From JAIVJG01 sp964236735 (lineage in GTDB: Bacteria > Acidobacteriota > Blastocatellia > Pyrinomonadales > Pyrinomonadaceae), in NCBI GenBank assembly GCA_964236735.1, contig CAXSFM010000011.1:62001-126000 (forward strand): DNA of 64,000 bases. Direction: 5' to 3'. Made by a program: the position numbers and the translations under genes. Position 1 is the stretch's first letter; each line of letters opens with the position of its first letter. Positions 33,664-42,366 of this stretch are shown one piece after another. The notes under the pieces were generated by a model. It searched no databases and was not told the origin of the DNA. It worked only from the letters and a program-made list of their open reading frames with translations.

Positions 33664-36462
33664 ATGAATCCCAGTAATACCCCTTTGACCCCGATGCTCA
33701 GGCAGTATCAGGAACTCAAACATCAACATCCGGGCACGCTTCTTTTTTTCAGGCTCGGCGATTTTTACGAACTCTTCTTTGACGATGCCGTCACCGGCGC
33801 GCGTGAGTTGGAAATCACGCTCACCGCCAGACACAAGGAACGCGGCACGCCCATCCCGATGTGCGGAGTGCCGCATCACGCCGTCGCCGGCTACATCGCG
33901 CGTCTCATCCGCAAAGGTTATCGCGTCGCGCTGTGCGAGCAGACCGAAGACCCGACTAAAACAAAGAAGCTTGTCCGGCGCGAAGTCGTGCGCGTCATCA
34001 CGCCGGGCACTGCGTTTGACCAGCACCTTCTTGAATCCAACGAGACTGTCTTTCTCGCAGCCGTCTGCGGCGCGGGCGACACTTTCGGCGCGGCTTTCCT
34101 AGACCTTTCGACCGGCGAGTTTCGTGCGACTGAAACGCACGGCCCCGATGCGTGGGCGCAGATTCGCGCGCGCATCGAGAGTTATGCTCCGCGCGAACTT
34201 CTCTTCCCCGAATCTTTGAAACTGCTCGTTAAAGATTCTTATGCGGGACTCGGCGCGCAGACCGCTCGCCTCCCTCTTAATGAAACTGCGGCGGAACACA
34301 ATGCTCCTCTGGCGCGCATACTGCCCGCCGATCATGCCACGACCAACGGCAGCGGCATGGCTCTGTCCCCGCTCGACGACTGGCTCTGGGAACCGCTCTC
34401 ATGCGCGTCCCTCTTGCTCGAACAGTTCGGCGTCCGCACTCTCGAAGGTTATGGACTCGGCCACAAGACAGATGCTGTCAGTGCAGCCGGCGCATGTCTG
34501 CGCTACGTCTGCGAGACGCAACGCGCCAGCGCCGCGCACATCACGGACATCAGTTTTTTCGAGGAGCAAGATCATCTCATCCTCGACGCCGTTACTTGCC
34601 GGAATCTCGAACTAACCGAAACTCAAAGCGGCGACGGGCGCGGGCATACTCTTTTGAATGCGCTCGACGCGACGATCACAGGCATGGGCGCGCGACTGCT
34701 GCGTGCATGGATGCTGCGCCCCTCCGTGCGTCGCGGCGAGATTGAAGCGCGTCTCTCCGCCGTCGAAGATTTACACAATTCGCAGATGAAGCGTGATCGC
34801 ATACGCGCGCTGCTGCGTGAAGTCTCCGACCTTGAGCGACTCGTCGGGCGCATCAATATGGGAACCGCGTCGCCGCGCGATCTCGTCGCACTGCGCCGCT
34901 CGCTCGATCAAGTCCCCGCCATCCGTCAGACGTTATCGGACGCGCAAGCCTCGCTCCTGCAAATCCTCTTCGAGAGCGCAGACGAGATGCCGGATGTTCG
35001 AGACGTGATTGCGAAGTCACTCAGCGATGAACCGCCTTTGAATTTCGCTGACGGCGGCGTGATACGCGACGGCTACAATGTTGAGTTGGACGAGTTGCGC
35101 TCGATTAGCCGCAACGCCAAACAGACGATTGCCGCCATCGAGACGCGCGAGCGTGCCCGCTCCGGCATCTCCACTCTGCGCGTGCGCTTTAATAATGTCT
35201 TCGGTTATTTCATCGAAGTCACGAAGGCCAACGCCGTGCGCGTCCCCGCCGACTACGAGCGCAGGCAGACGCTCGCCAACGCGGAGCGTTATACGACGCC
35301 GGAATTAAAAGAGTGGGAACAGAAAGTGCTCGGCGCGGAAGGCCACATCCTCGAAATTGAAACCAGACTGTTCGGCGAGATACGCGCGGCAGTCGCGCAC
35401 GAGACGAAGAGATTGCAGGCCACTGCGCGCTCGCTCGCGATGCTCGACGTGCTCGCGTCGCTGGCGGAAGTCGCCGTCCGGCGTCGTTACTGTCGCCCCA
35501 TCTTTCACGACGGCGACGAGCTTGAAATCGTCTCTGGCCGGCATCCCGTCATCGAAGCCATTAGCCAGACGCCGTTTGTCCCGAACGATCTCTATCTCAA
35601 CAACTCGACGGATCGTTTTCTCATCATCACAGGGCCGAACATGGGCGGCAAGTCCACGATTCTCAGACAGACCGCGCTCATCGCCCTGCTCGCGCAGATG
35701 GGTTCATACGTCCCCGCCGAACGCGCGCGCCTGCCCGTCCTCGACCGCATCTGGACGCGCGTCGGCGCATCGGACGATCTGGCGCGCGGTCGCTCGACAT
35801 TCATGGTTGAAATGACGGAGACGGCGGCCATCCTCCACAACGCGACGCCGCGCTCGCTCGTCCTGCTCGACGAGATCGGGCGCGGCACTTCAACCTTCGA
35901 CGGTCTCTCAATCGCGTGGGCAGTCGCGGAGCATCTGCACAACTCGCCCGCGCATTCCGCCAAAACACTCTTCGCCACGCACTATCACGAATTGACCGAA
36001 CTGGCGGAGCGGCTTCCCGGCGCGCAAAACTATCAGATACGTGTGGCCGAGCGCGAAGGCTCCGTCATCTTTCTCTACAAACTTGAGCGCGGGCGCGCGT
36101 CGAAGTCTTACGGCATCGAGGTCGCTCGTCTGGCTGGTTTGCCGCCTTCAGTGCTGGAACGCGCGAGCGAAGTTCTCGCACGGCTTGAGCGTTACGAGTT
36201 GGATGTGTTCGCTGATGAGATCGAGGCTCATTCCAACATTGCGGCGAGAGGCCATCTCACACTCGCCCCGACACAGAGTGACGAGAACGCCCTCGACAAA
36301 GCGACCGGGCGCGCGGCTCGTCGTGCGTTGGCCGCGCAATTCAGTCTCTTCGATTCGATGAATCAGAGTTTGGTTGAAGAGCTTCGGAGTCTTGAAACCG
36401 ACAACCTCACCGCTGCCGAGGCGCTTCAACTAATCTTAGATTTGAAGAAGCGTTTGGTGTAA
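33664..36462 (+). CDS. mutS: DNA mismatch repair protein MutS
   Basis: 932 residues, a complete MutS1. The N-terminal mismatch-binding domain begins LTPMLRQYQELKHQHPGTLL, then FRLGDFYELFFDDA containing the Phe-x-Glu motif (read here FYEL) that stacks on the mismatched base. Connector, lever and clamp domains follow. The ATPase domain has Walker A TGPNMGGKST at about residue 656, then ELGSYVPAE-type MGSYVPAERARLPVLDRIWT, STFMVEMTETAAIL and SLVLLDEIGRGTSTFDGLSI. The helix-turn-helix dimer motif KSYGIEVARLAGLP is present. The C-terminal tail is extended. MutL is not in the window. Confidence 0.97.
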   Translation: MNPSNTPLTPMLRQYQELKHQHPGTLLFFRLGDFYELFFDDAVTGARELEITLTARHKERGTPIPMCGVPHHAVAGYIARLIRKGYRVALCEQTEDPTKTKKLVRREVVRVITPGTAFDQHLLESNETVFLAAVCGAGDTFGAAFLDLSTGEFRATETHGPDAWAQIRARIESYAPRELLFPESLKLLVKDSYAGLGAQTARLPLNETAAEHNAPLARILPADHATTNGSGMALSPLDDWLWEPLSCASLLLEQFGVRTLEGYGLGHKTDAVSAAGACLRYVCETQRASAAHITDISFFEEQDHLILDAVTCRNLELTETQSGDGRGHTLLNALDATITGMGARLLRAWMLRPSVRRGEIEARLSAVEDLHNSQMKRDRIRALLREVSDLERLVGRINMGTASPRDLVALRRSLDQVPAIRQTLSDAQASLLQILFESADEMPDVRDVIAKSLSDEPPLNFADGGVIRDGYNVELDELRSISRNAKQTIAAIETRERARSGISTLRVRFNNVFGYFIEVTKANAVRVPADYERRQTLANAERYTTPELKEWEQKVLGAEGHILEIETRLFGEIRAAVAHETKRLQATARSLAMLDVLASLAEVAVRRRYCRPIFHDGDELEIVSGRHPVIEAISQTPFVPNDLYLNNSTDRFLIITGPNMGGKSTILRQTALIALLAQMGSYVPAERARLPVLDRIWTRVGASDDLARGRSTFMVEMTETAAILHNATPRSLVLLDEIGRGTSTFDGLSIAWAVAEHLHNSPAHSAKTLFATHYHELTELAERLPGAQNYQIRVAEREGSVIFLYKLERGRASKSYGIEVARLAGLPPSVLERASEVLARLERYELDVFADEIEAHSNIAARGHLTLAPTQSDENALDKATGRAARRALAAQFSLFDSMNQSLVEELRSLETDNLTAAEALQLILDLKKRLV

Positions 36463-36583
36463 AGAACTGTCACGGCATGTTCTGCGGCTTTTATTCTTTT
36501 GGCTTCGCGCCTCGTAAATGCTAATCTGAGTCGCAGTCGTAGCTCTTGATAGTTGAAAATATTGTCCTCCTTCGCATCTATCC

Positions 36584-37729
36584 ATGACCGATTTCGACAC
36601 CCTGCAAAAACTTCCACTCGAACAGCAGATCGGACAGCTTCTCTACATCGGACTCCCCGGCAAGGAGTTGGATGCGGACTCGCGCGCGCTGCTTGAAGAG
36701 ATCAATCCCGGCGGCGTCATCATCTTCGGGCGCAACGTCGGCGAGACGCAACAGTTGCGCGACCTGCTCGACGGCGTGCGCGCGCTCGCGCCCATCGCAC
36801 CGCTCATCGGCATAGATCAGGAGGGTGGACTCGTTGACCGCCTGCGCCGCATCTGCACGCCGATGCCCGCCGCGCGCAGCATCCGTCAACACGGCGATCT
36901 CGCGGGCGCGCGCTCACTGGGTCGCATCACCGGCGAGGTGTTGCGTCTGCTCGGCATCAACATGAACTTCGCGCCCGTCATGTCCATTATGACGGAAGAC
37001 CGCGATTTGCTCTCGAACGGCCTCTATTCGCGTTCCTTCGGACGCTCGCCCGGCGAGGTGCTCGGCTACACGATGGTTTATCTGCGCGGCTTGCAGGGCA
37101 CGGGCTGCATGGGCTGCGCCAAACATTTTCCCGGCATCGGCGCGGGCGAAGTTGACTCGCACGAGATGATGCCGATTATTCATCTGACGCACGACGACCT
37201 GATTGCCAAAGACCTCGCGCCCTACATCGAACTGTTTCAACGCGAGGACAACATGGTGCGCGCCGTGATGGTCAGCCACGGCGGTTTTCCGAACATAGAC
37301 ATCCAGCGCGGTTTCGCCGGCGGCCATCTCGTCCCGGCTTCGATTAACTATGAAATCGTCACGCGGCTGCTGCGCGAAGAATTGAATTACGACGGTCTCG
37401 TCGTCACGGATGATTTAGAGATGGGAGCCATCGCCAAGCATTACGAGATCGAGGAAGCGGCGCTACATGCGATTCTGGCTGGCGAGGATATGCTTCTCAT
37501 CTGCGCGCGCCCGGACTTAATCCGGCGCGGTTATCAAGCTCTGCTCGCAGCCGCACGCGACGGCTCTCTGACGCAGGAGCGAATCGAATCGTCTCTCCGT
37601 CGCATCGCATTTTTCAAATCGTTGACGCAACCGCCGCTTCCGTTCGACGCCAAACGCTTCAACGAGCTTTCGATGGAAGTGGCCGAGTTGAATCGTAAAC
37701 TCAACTATAATTATGGAGGCGTTATTTAA
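36584..37729 (+). CDS. nagZ: Beta-N-acetylhexosaminidase NagZ-like (GH3)
   Basis: 381 residues of glycoside hydrolase family 3, single-domain NagZ type. PLIGIDQEGGLVDRLR, LGINMNFAPVMSI, GCAKHFPGIGAGEVDSHEMM with the Asp-His general acid/base dyad (DSH), and LNYDGLVVTDDLEMGAIAKH with the nucleophilic Asp are all present. NagZ removes GlcNAc from GlcNAc-anhydroMurNAc peptides in recycling. No signal peptide is present, so it is cytoplasmic. The stop overlaps the start of the following solute-binding protein gene (TAATG), which ties hydrolysis to uptake of peptides or muropeptides. Confidence 0.92.
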   Translation: MTDFDTLQKLPLEQQIGQLLYIGLPGKELDADSRALLEEINPGGVIIFGRNVGETQQLRDLLDGVRALAPIAPLIGIDQEGGLVDRLRRICTPMPAARSIRQHGDLAGARSLGRITGEVLRLLGINMNFAPVMSIMTEDRDLLSNGLYSRSFGRSPGEVLGYTMVYLRGLQGTGCMGCAKHFPGIGAGEVDSHEMMPIIHLTHDDLIAKDLAPYIELFQREDNMVRAVMVSHGGFPNIDIQRGFAGGHLVPASINYEIVTRLLREELNYDGLVVTDDLEMGAIAKHYEIEEAALHAILAGEDMLLICARPDLIRRGYQALLAAARDGSLTQERIESSLRRIAFFKSLTQPPLPFDAKRFNELSMEVAELNRKLNYNYGGVI

Positions 37730-39318
37730 TGCCGACTCAGCGCATCGCAGCATTTTGTTTCATCTTAATTTGCCTCGCGGCTCTGCTTGGTTGTCGCGGC
37801 GGCGGAAGCCATAACGGTAGTTTCGTCACCGCGCTCGATGCCAAGATTGATACGCTCGACCCGCTCGACGGCACGGATGCTTCCAGCGCTCGCCTTCAAC
37901 AGTTGATGTTCAACTCCCTGATTCGTAAAAACGAGAAGTTCGAGTACGTGGGCGATCTGGCGTCAGATTACAAAATCAGCGACGACGGCCAGACTGTCAC
38001 TTTCACGCTGCACGACGGCATCACCTTCCACGACGGAAAGCCGCTCACTTCTGCCGACGCAAAATATACGCTCGACTCTCTGCTCGCATCCACAAAGAAA
38101 AAATCCGCAGATTTTTTAGAGACCGCGCCTGACGGGACGAACCAGTCGCGCATCGCCGCCACGGAAACCCCAGACCCGCGCACGCTCGTCATCCATCTAC
38201 GCAAGCCGTGGACGCAACTGTTATCCAACCTCGTCTCCGTGCCCGTCATCCCGCAGGGCAGCGCCGACACGCAAAGTCAAAATCCCATCGGCTCCGGCCC
38301 TTTTCGCTTCGTCCGTTTCGACGAGTCGCAACAGATTGTTGACTTGCAGGGTTACGACAAATACTGGCAAGGCGCGCCCGCCATCAAAGACTTGCGCGTC
38401 CGCGCCATCCTCGACGCCAATACTCTACAGGCCGAGTTGCAGAGCGGGCGCGTTGATCTCGTGAGCGGCGCGTCGAATCTCACGCCCGACTCTTTCAAGT
38501 TTCTCGCGCAGGGCGGCCAGCTCAAAGTTGATCAATTCCCCGGCGCGAATATCGTCTATCTCGGCTTCAACTGCGAGCAAGCGCCGCTCGACAATGTCAA
38601 AGTGCGACAGGCCATCGCCTACGCCGTTGACCGCGAGTCAATCGTGCGCGACCTCCAACTCGGACAGGCGCGCATCGCGCACTCGATTCTGCCCGAATCC
38701 ACTTGGGCTTACGATGCGGGACAAAAATACGCTTATGACCCCGCGCGCGCCAAACAACTGCTCGATGAAGCGGGCTTCCGCGACCCGGACGGCGACGGGC
38801 CGCGCCTGCGTTTCGACAAGCCGCTCGTCTTCAGGATTTCCGCCGGCAACACCGCCGTCACTCAATACACAGGCGTCATCCAAAACTCACTGCGCGCCAT
38901 CGGCGTGCCCGTCGAGATCGAGTCGTTTGAAACGAACACATTGCTCCAGCAACTCCGCGAGGGACAGTTCCAGTTAACTACCCTGCGTTGGATCGGCGGC
39001 AATCAAGACCCGATTTTCCTGCGCGATTTGTTTCACTCCGCAGAGATTCCGACGCCCGCACGCAAAAACGCTCGCAACCGCAGCCGCTATCGAAACCCCG
39101 AACTTGATCGCCTCCTCGACGAGGCCGTCGCCACCGCCGACCGCGAAAAAGCGAAGACTCTGTACGTGCAGGCGCAACAAATTATCAGCCGCGACGTGCC
39201 GATGCTGCCGCTCTGGTACCCTGACGTGATGGTCATCTCGCGTCAGGGAATCGGCAACATCAAAGTTGACTCCAGCAACGATTTCAGTTTCCTGCGAAGC
39301 GTGACGATAGATAAATAG
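37729..39318 (+). CDS. ABC transporter solute-binding lipoprotein, family 5
   Basis: 529 residues. The signal peptide FILICLAALLGCRGG ends in a lipobox Cys near residue 22. The mature protein is an SBP_bac_5 (OppA/DppA/MppA) fold: SLIRKNEKFEYVGDLASDYK, VTFTLHDGITFHDGKPLTSA, IGSGPFRFVRFDES, IVYLGFNCEQAPLDNVKVRQ, AIAYAVDRESIV and a C-terminal MLPLWYPDVMVIS. It binds oligopeptides or murein peptides in the periplasm. No permease or ATPase genes follow, so it must borrow a transporter encoded elsewhere. Translational coupling to nagZ suggests a murein-peptide ligand (inference). Confidence 0.9.
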   Translation: MPTQRIAAFCFILICLAALLGCRGGGSHNGSFVTALDAKIDTLDPLDGTDASSARLQQLMFNSLIRKNEKFEYVGDLASDYKISDDGQTVTFTLHDGITFHDGKPLTSADAKYTLDSLLASTKKKSADFLETAPDGTNQSRIAATETPDPRTLVIHLRKPWTQLLSNLVSVPVIPQGSADTQSQNPIGSGPFRFVRFDESQQIVDLQGYDKYWQGAPAIKDLRVRAILDANTLQAELQSGRVDLVSGASNLTPDSFKFLAQGGQLKVDQFPGANIVYLGFNCEQAPLDNVKVRQAIAYAVDRESIVRDLQLGQARIAHSILPESTWAYDAGQKYAYDPARAKQLLDEAGFRDPDGDGPRLRFDKPLVFRISAGNTAVTQYTGVIQNSLRAIGVPVEIESFETNTLLQQLREGQFQLTTLRWIGGNQDPIFLRDLFHSAEIPTPARKNARNRSRYRNPELDRLLDEAVATADREKAKTLYVQAQQIISRDVPMLPLWYPDVMVISRQGIGNIKVDSSNDFSFLRSVTIDK

Positions 39319-39378
39319 CCGCTTGATAAACAATCGTGCGCGTGCTTTTTGATTTTTCGCTCTGAGGCGCTATTTGTT

Positions 39379-40014
39379 TTAAGTGAGGGTGAAGCCGATG
39401 CGTGCGAGAGTTTGTTGGAGACTGTCGCATGTGACGACGCCTTCGCGTATCACGCGCGCGTCCATGCCCGTCACGTCCAGCACGGTCGAGGGAAGTTCCG
39501 TGCGCGTCGCTCCGCCGTCGAGTATCAACGCTAATCCCGTCGGAAAATATCCTGCGACTTCTTGCGCGGTGCGCGCCGGAGCTTCGCCGGAAAGATTTGC
39601 GCTCGTCGCCGTCAGGCATCCGCCGCAGGCGCGAATCAGCGCACGGACTTCTTCATCGTCCGGCAAGCGCACGCCAATGCTGCCCGTGCCCGCCGTGAGT
39701 TCGACCGGAACATCATCCTGCGCTTCCGCCACGAGCGTGAGCGCGCCCGGCCAATGATTTTCTTGCAGTGCGATGAACAAATCGGATTTGACTTTGATGA
39801 AACGCCCGGCCACTTCACTCTCACTGATGACGACGAGAATCGGTTTCCCGTCTTCCCGGCCCTTCAAATCCCGGATCTGCCGAAGCGACGCGCGGTTGAA
39901 AGGGTTCACGCCGAGGCCGTAATATGTGTCCGTGCGAAAGGCAATGATTTTTCCTTCCGCGACATAGCGCGCGGCCATTGCTCTCGTCTCAGGTTGATCG
40001 GGAAGAATTTCCAA
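39379..40014 (-). CDS. tsaC: L-threonylcarbamoyladenylate synthase (TsaC/Sua5 family)
   Basis: 211 residues, the YrdC/TsaC short form without the Sua5 C-terminal domain. It makes threonylcarbamoyl-AMP for t6A tRNA modification. Signature: EGKIIAFRTDTYYGLGVNP, IRDLKGREDGKPILVVIS, NHWPGALTLVAEA, GSIGVRLPDDEEVRALI and GGCLTATSANLSGEAP. The usual PTDTVYGLG reads RTDTYYGLG. The start is TTG at 40014 with GAGGA 11 nt upstream; the first ATG (39978) would cut into the conserved helix. Confidence 0.92.
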   Translation of the reverse strand: MEILPDQPETRAMAARYVAEGKIIAFRTDTYYGLGVNPFNRASLRQIRDLKGREDGKPILVVISESEVAGRFIKVKSDLFIALQENHWPGALTLVAEAQDDVPVELTAGTGSIGVRLPDDEEVRALIRACGGCLTATSANLSGEAPARTAQEVAGYFPTGLALILDGGATRTELPSTVLDVTGMDARVIREGVVTCDSLQQTLARIGFTLT

Positions 40015-40077
40015 GTTTGCTCTGTCCTCTTAATCACGCGATGCCAGCGTCTTTAGTAACCGGCGATTGTTCACTTG

Positions 40078-40551
40078 ATGAGTAAGTTCGTTTCGACATT
40101 TCAAAGAATCGCGCGCCTGTCATCGAACGCCGTTCGTTTCGTTGTGAGCGAACCATCATCCGCTTTTTTGATGTTTCGCATGGGTTGCTGCGTCTTGCTG
40201 CTCACGCTGCTCATCAGGCTCCTGCCCTTACCACGCGCCATGAACATTATCACGCCCAGACCTCGCCGCGTAAAACGTGTGGATGCGACCTCGACGCAGC
40301 ATAGACTGGCGCGTCTTCTCGATAGATTGCTGGCAACTGATGTCTGGATATTCACGCCGACTTGCTGGAAACGCGCGCCCGTGCTGTATCGCTATCTGTT
40401 GCTTGAGGGCATCGAATCGCGTGTCATCTTCGGCGTCAGGAAAGATAAAGACGGCTGGCTCGACGGTCATTCGTGGCTGGAGTTGGGCGGACAGCCTCTG
40501 CTGGAAGCCACCGCGCCAGACTATGCCGTCACCTTCAGCTATCCACGCTAA
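40078..40551 (+). CDS. Lasso-type B2 leader peptidase (transglutaminase-like Cys protease)
   Basis: 157 residues from the ATG at 40078. It matches the B2 (transglut_core3) family that removes leader peptides in lasso pathways. A hydrophobic segment (MGCCVLLLTLLIRLLPLP) is followed by the Cys-His-Asp/Glu core: TPTCWKRAPVLYRYLLLEG with the catalytic Cys, IESRVIFGVRKD, GWLDGHSWLELGGQPLLE with the catalytic His, then EATAPDYAVTFSYPR. No B1/RRE domain is fused. The only gene of the peptide locus on the plus strand, it converges on the HTTM gene with a 4-nt overlap. Its inferred job is to cut the precursor encoded at 44.8 kb. Confidence 0.85.
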   Translation: MSKFVSTFQRIARLSSNAVRFVVSEPSSAFLMFRMGCCVLLLTLLIRLLPLPRAMNIITPRPRRVKRVDATSTQHRLARLLDRLLATDVWIFTPTCWKRAPVLYRYLLLEGIESRVIFGVRKDKDGWLDGHSWLELGGQPLLEATAPDYAVTFSYPR

Positions 40552-41516
40552 ATTCCTGTTTCACCCAAATCTTTGCCCGGAGACTTTCCCTCTCCTTGCT
40601 CGAAAAAATTCCAACGTGCCGCTGCCAGTTTGAACAAACGATTTCTCTTGATACTGCTATACGTTTCAGGCCAATCAATGAAGACCAGATACATCGCCAG
40701 TTGCACAGGAAAGAAAATGTTCATCAGAAAAAGCGTCGCTAAATGAAAGCCGACGCCGAACAGCAGTATCCACGCGCGCGCGCGTTTCCAAAAGACCGCG
40801 AGCGGGAAAAGCAACTCCCAGATCAAGATCACTCCGACGCAGAGCGGGAGATACTGCCGAACCGCCGGCAGCCAGAAAGCGAGTCGAAAATGCGTGTCGT
40901 GTAGATTATCGAGCGAGTGCGAGATGGCGAGCGCCGGCAGGTTGTCGGGACTAAAATATCCGAAGCCTGCGACACGAAGTTTGACCAGCGCCGAGCTAAA
41001 ATAAACCCACGCCAACAAGACGCGCATCAGTAAAATCGGATACCCGTAGATTAAGCCCTCTTGACGGCGACGAGGCGTGGCGCGCGATAAACTGTCTAAG
41101 GCAAAGCCGTCGCCACAGGGAGTACATGCGAGGATGACGAGAAAATAAATCCCGATCATTTCATCGTGGTTGAAATGTCCGAAGCTCCGCAGCAATCCCT
41201 GATAAAAAATCACCAGCAGCGCGGATGTAATCGTCGTGTATCTTGTCAGAAACCCGCAGGCGCTCATCAGCAGAGAGACGACCAGCGCGCACTTGAGCGT
41301 TAACATTCCTCCCGGCGTCAGCAGGCGCTCGTAAAACTCCCACGAGAAGAGATGCATTACTCCGGTCGGACGGAGAATTGTGACGGGCAGTTGAGCGAGC
41401 GCCGTGAGGTCTGAAAAAAGGATGGAGAGCAGAAAGACGCCATGCACGATGGCGCGCACGATGCCAAGCGCCGGTGCGTTTGAAGGGACAAAGCGGGTCA
41501 CAGTTCTACGCGCCAC
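40548..41516 (-). CDS. HTTM-domain polytopic membrane protein
   Basis: 322 residues, GTG start at 41516. At least seven hydrophobic helices are visible, including FLLSILFSDLTALAQL, LVVSLLMSACGF, IYFLVILACT and YPILLMRVLLAWVYFSSALV followed by KLR. Also seen are LCVGVILIWELLFPLAVF and ILLFGVGFHLATLFLMNIF. The WVYFSSALVKL and FHLATLFLMNIFFPVQ blocks resemble HTTM/vitamin K-dependent gamma-carboxylase-like membrane proteins. It is the last gene of the minus-strand peptide operon and overlaps the preceding gene by 19 nt. Role in the locus unknown; transport or a membrane-embedded modification is possible. Confidence 0.75.
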   Translation of the reverse strand: MARRTVTRFVPSNAPALGIVRAIVHGVFLLSILFSDLTALAQLPVTILRPTGVMHLFSWEFYERLLTPGGMLTLKCALVVSLLMSACGFLTRYTTITSALLVIFYQGLLRSFGHFNHDEMIGIYFLVILACTPCGDGFALDSLSRATPRRRQEGLIYGYPILLMRVLLAWVYFSSALVKLRVAGFGYFSPDNLPALAISHSLDNLHDTHFRLAFWLPAVRQYLPLCVGVILIWELLFPLAVFWKRARAWILLFGVGFHLATLFLMNIFFPVQLAMYLVFIDWPETYSSIKRNRLFKLAAARWNFFEQGEGKSPGKDLGETGI

Positions 41517-42055
41517 GTTTGGATAAATTTATCGTAATCGTCGTAACGCTTCGCTTCCCACTGGTATGCGTCGAGCCGGATAAAATGCAAACGATCCGCC
41601 GCGTTTTTGTTGCCGCTAATGCCAGCGTTATACATTTCGCCCCAGACCTTCAACAAATCCGGGATGCGCGCGCCGGGCGGAAGTTTATCAACTCCTCCCG
41701 CGAGTGCGAGCATGGCGGCATTCGCTGGATGCACTGATCGCAACTTGAAATTTTCATTGCGCGCAGTGGCCGCGACCATGCCCCATGTCCGGCCATAGAG
41801 CGCGCCGGTCAGCTTGCCGGACGCAATTTCTACGATCTGGCCGTCAACTGTTTCTCCGCGCAGAACATAATAAACTCGCTCGCGATCAAGCGTTCCACCT
41901 TCCATCATCATGGTCGAGGCGGAGACGGGATACACGTTCTTGAGAAAAGCGAAGGCGAGTAAGAGCGGCAGGCAGAGAGCAAGCGTCAGAATCGAGTAGC
42001 GCACGACGAATCGCCGCGTTTCACGTTGTTCGTCATCAACAGAAAGAGCGATCAT
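41498..42055 (-). CDS. Membrane-anchored protein paired with HTTM protein
   Basis: 185 residues with one N-terminal transmembrane helix (SILTLALCLPLLLAFAFL, residues about 21-38) and an extracytoplasmic domain of about 145 residues: LDRERVYYVLRGETVDGQIV, ASGKLTGALYGRTWGMV, and C-terminal RLHFIRLDAYQWEAKRYDDY. No known family recognised. It overlaps pqqD by 4 nt and the HTTM gene by 19 nt, so the three are translated together. Small anchored proteins next to HTTM genes are common, which supports a two-protein membrane unit. Confidence 0.7.
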   Translation of the reverse strand: MIALSVDDEQRETRRFVVRYSILTLALCLPLLLAFAFLKNVYPVSASTMMMEGGTLDRERVYYVLRGETVDGQIVEIASGKLTGALYGRTWGMVAATARNENFKLRSVHPANAAMLALAGGVDKLPPGARIPDLLKVWGEMYNAGISGNKNAADRLHFIRLDAYQWEAKRYDDYDKFIQTWRVEL

Positions 42056-42327
42056 GCTGCACGTCGAATCAACTTATGAGAGTAAAAGCCGCGCAATAAC
42101 TTTTCTAAACTTGCCGCAGCATGTTCCGGCGTCACGTCATAAGCGGCGGTCAACTCTTTGACGATCTCTTCGTTGGTCCGGCCTCGCTCAAGGCCACGCC
42201 AGACGAGCGCCGCCGTCTCATTTAACTGATAATATTTCTTCGTGTTGAGATCAACCAGCACGCCATCGCCACCGTCAAAATCTGTGAAGACAATGTGTTC
42301 GTAAACGTCTTGCATTGGGGAATCCAT
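42052..42327 (-). CDS. PqqD-family peptide recognition protein (RRE)
   Basis: 91 residues. The winged-helix RiPP recognition element fold reads EHIVFTDFDGGDGVLVDLNT, KKYYQLNETAALVWRGLERG, then a helix NEEIVKELTAAYDVTPEHA and LEKLLRGFYSHKLI. PqqD-type proteins bind the leader peptide and present it to a radical SAM enzyme or, as B1, to a lasso protease. It stands here between the radical SAM enzyme and the membrane pair, and is the only RRE in the locus. A start at residue 5 (42315) is equally possible. Confidence 0.85.
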   Translation of the reverse strand: MDSPMQDVYEHIVFTDFDGGDGVLVDLNTKKYYQLNETAALVWRGLERGRTNEEIVKELTAAYDVTPEHAAASLEKLLRGFYSHKLIRRAA

Positions 42328-42366
42328 AACTTTCAGTTCCGCTAACTGTGCTTCAAGCTCTTGTCA

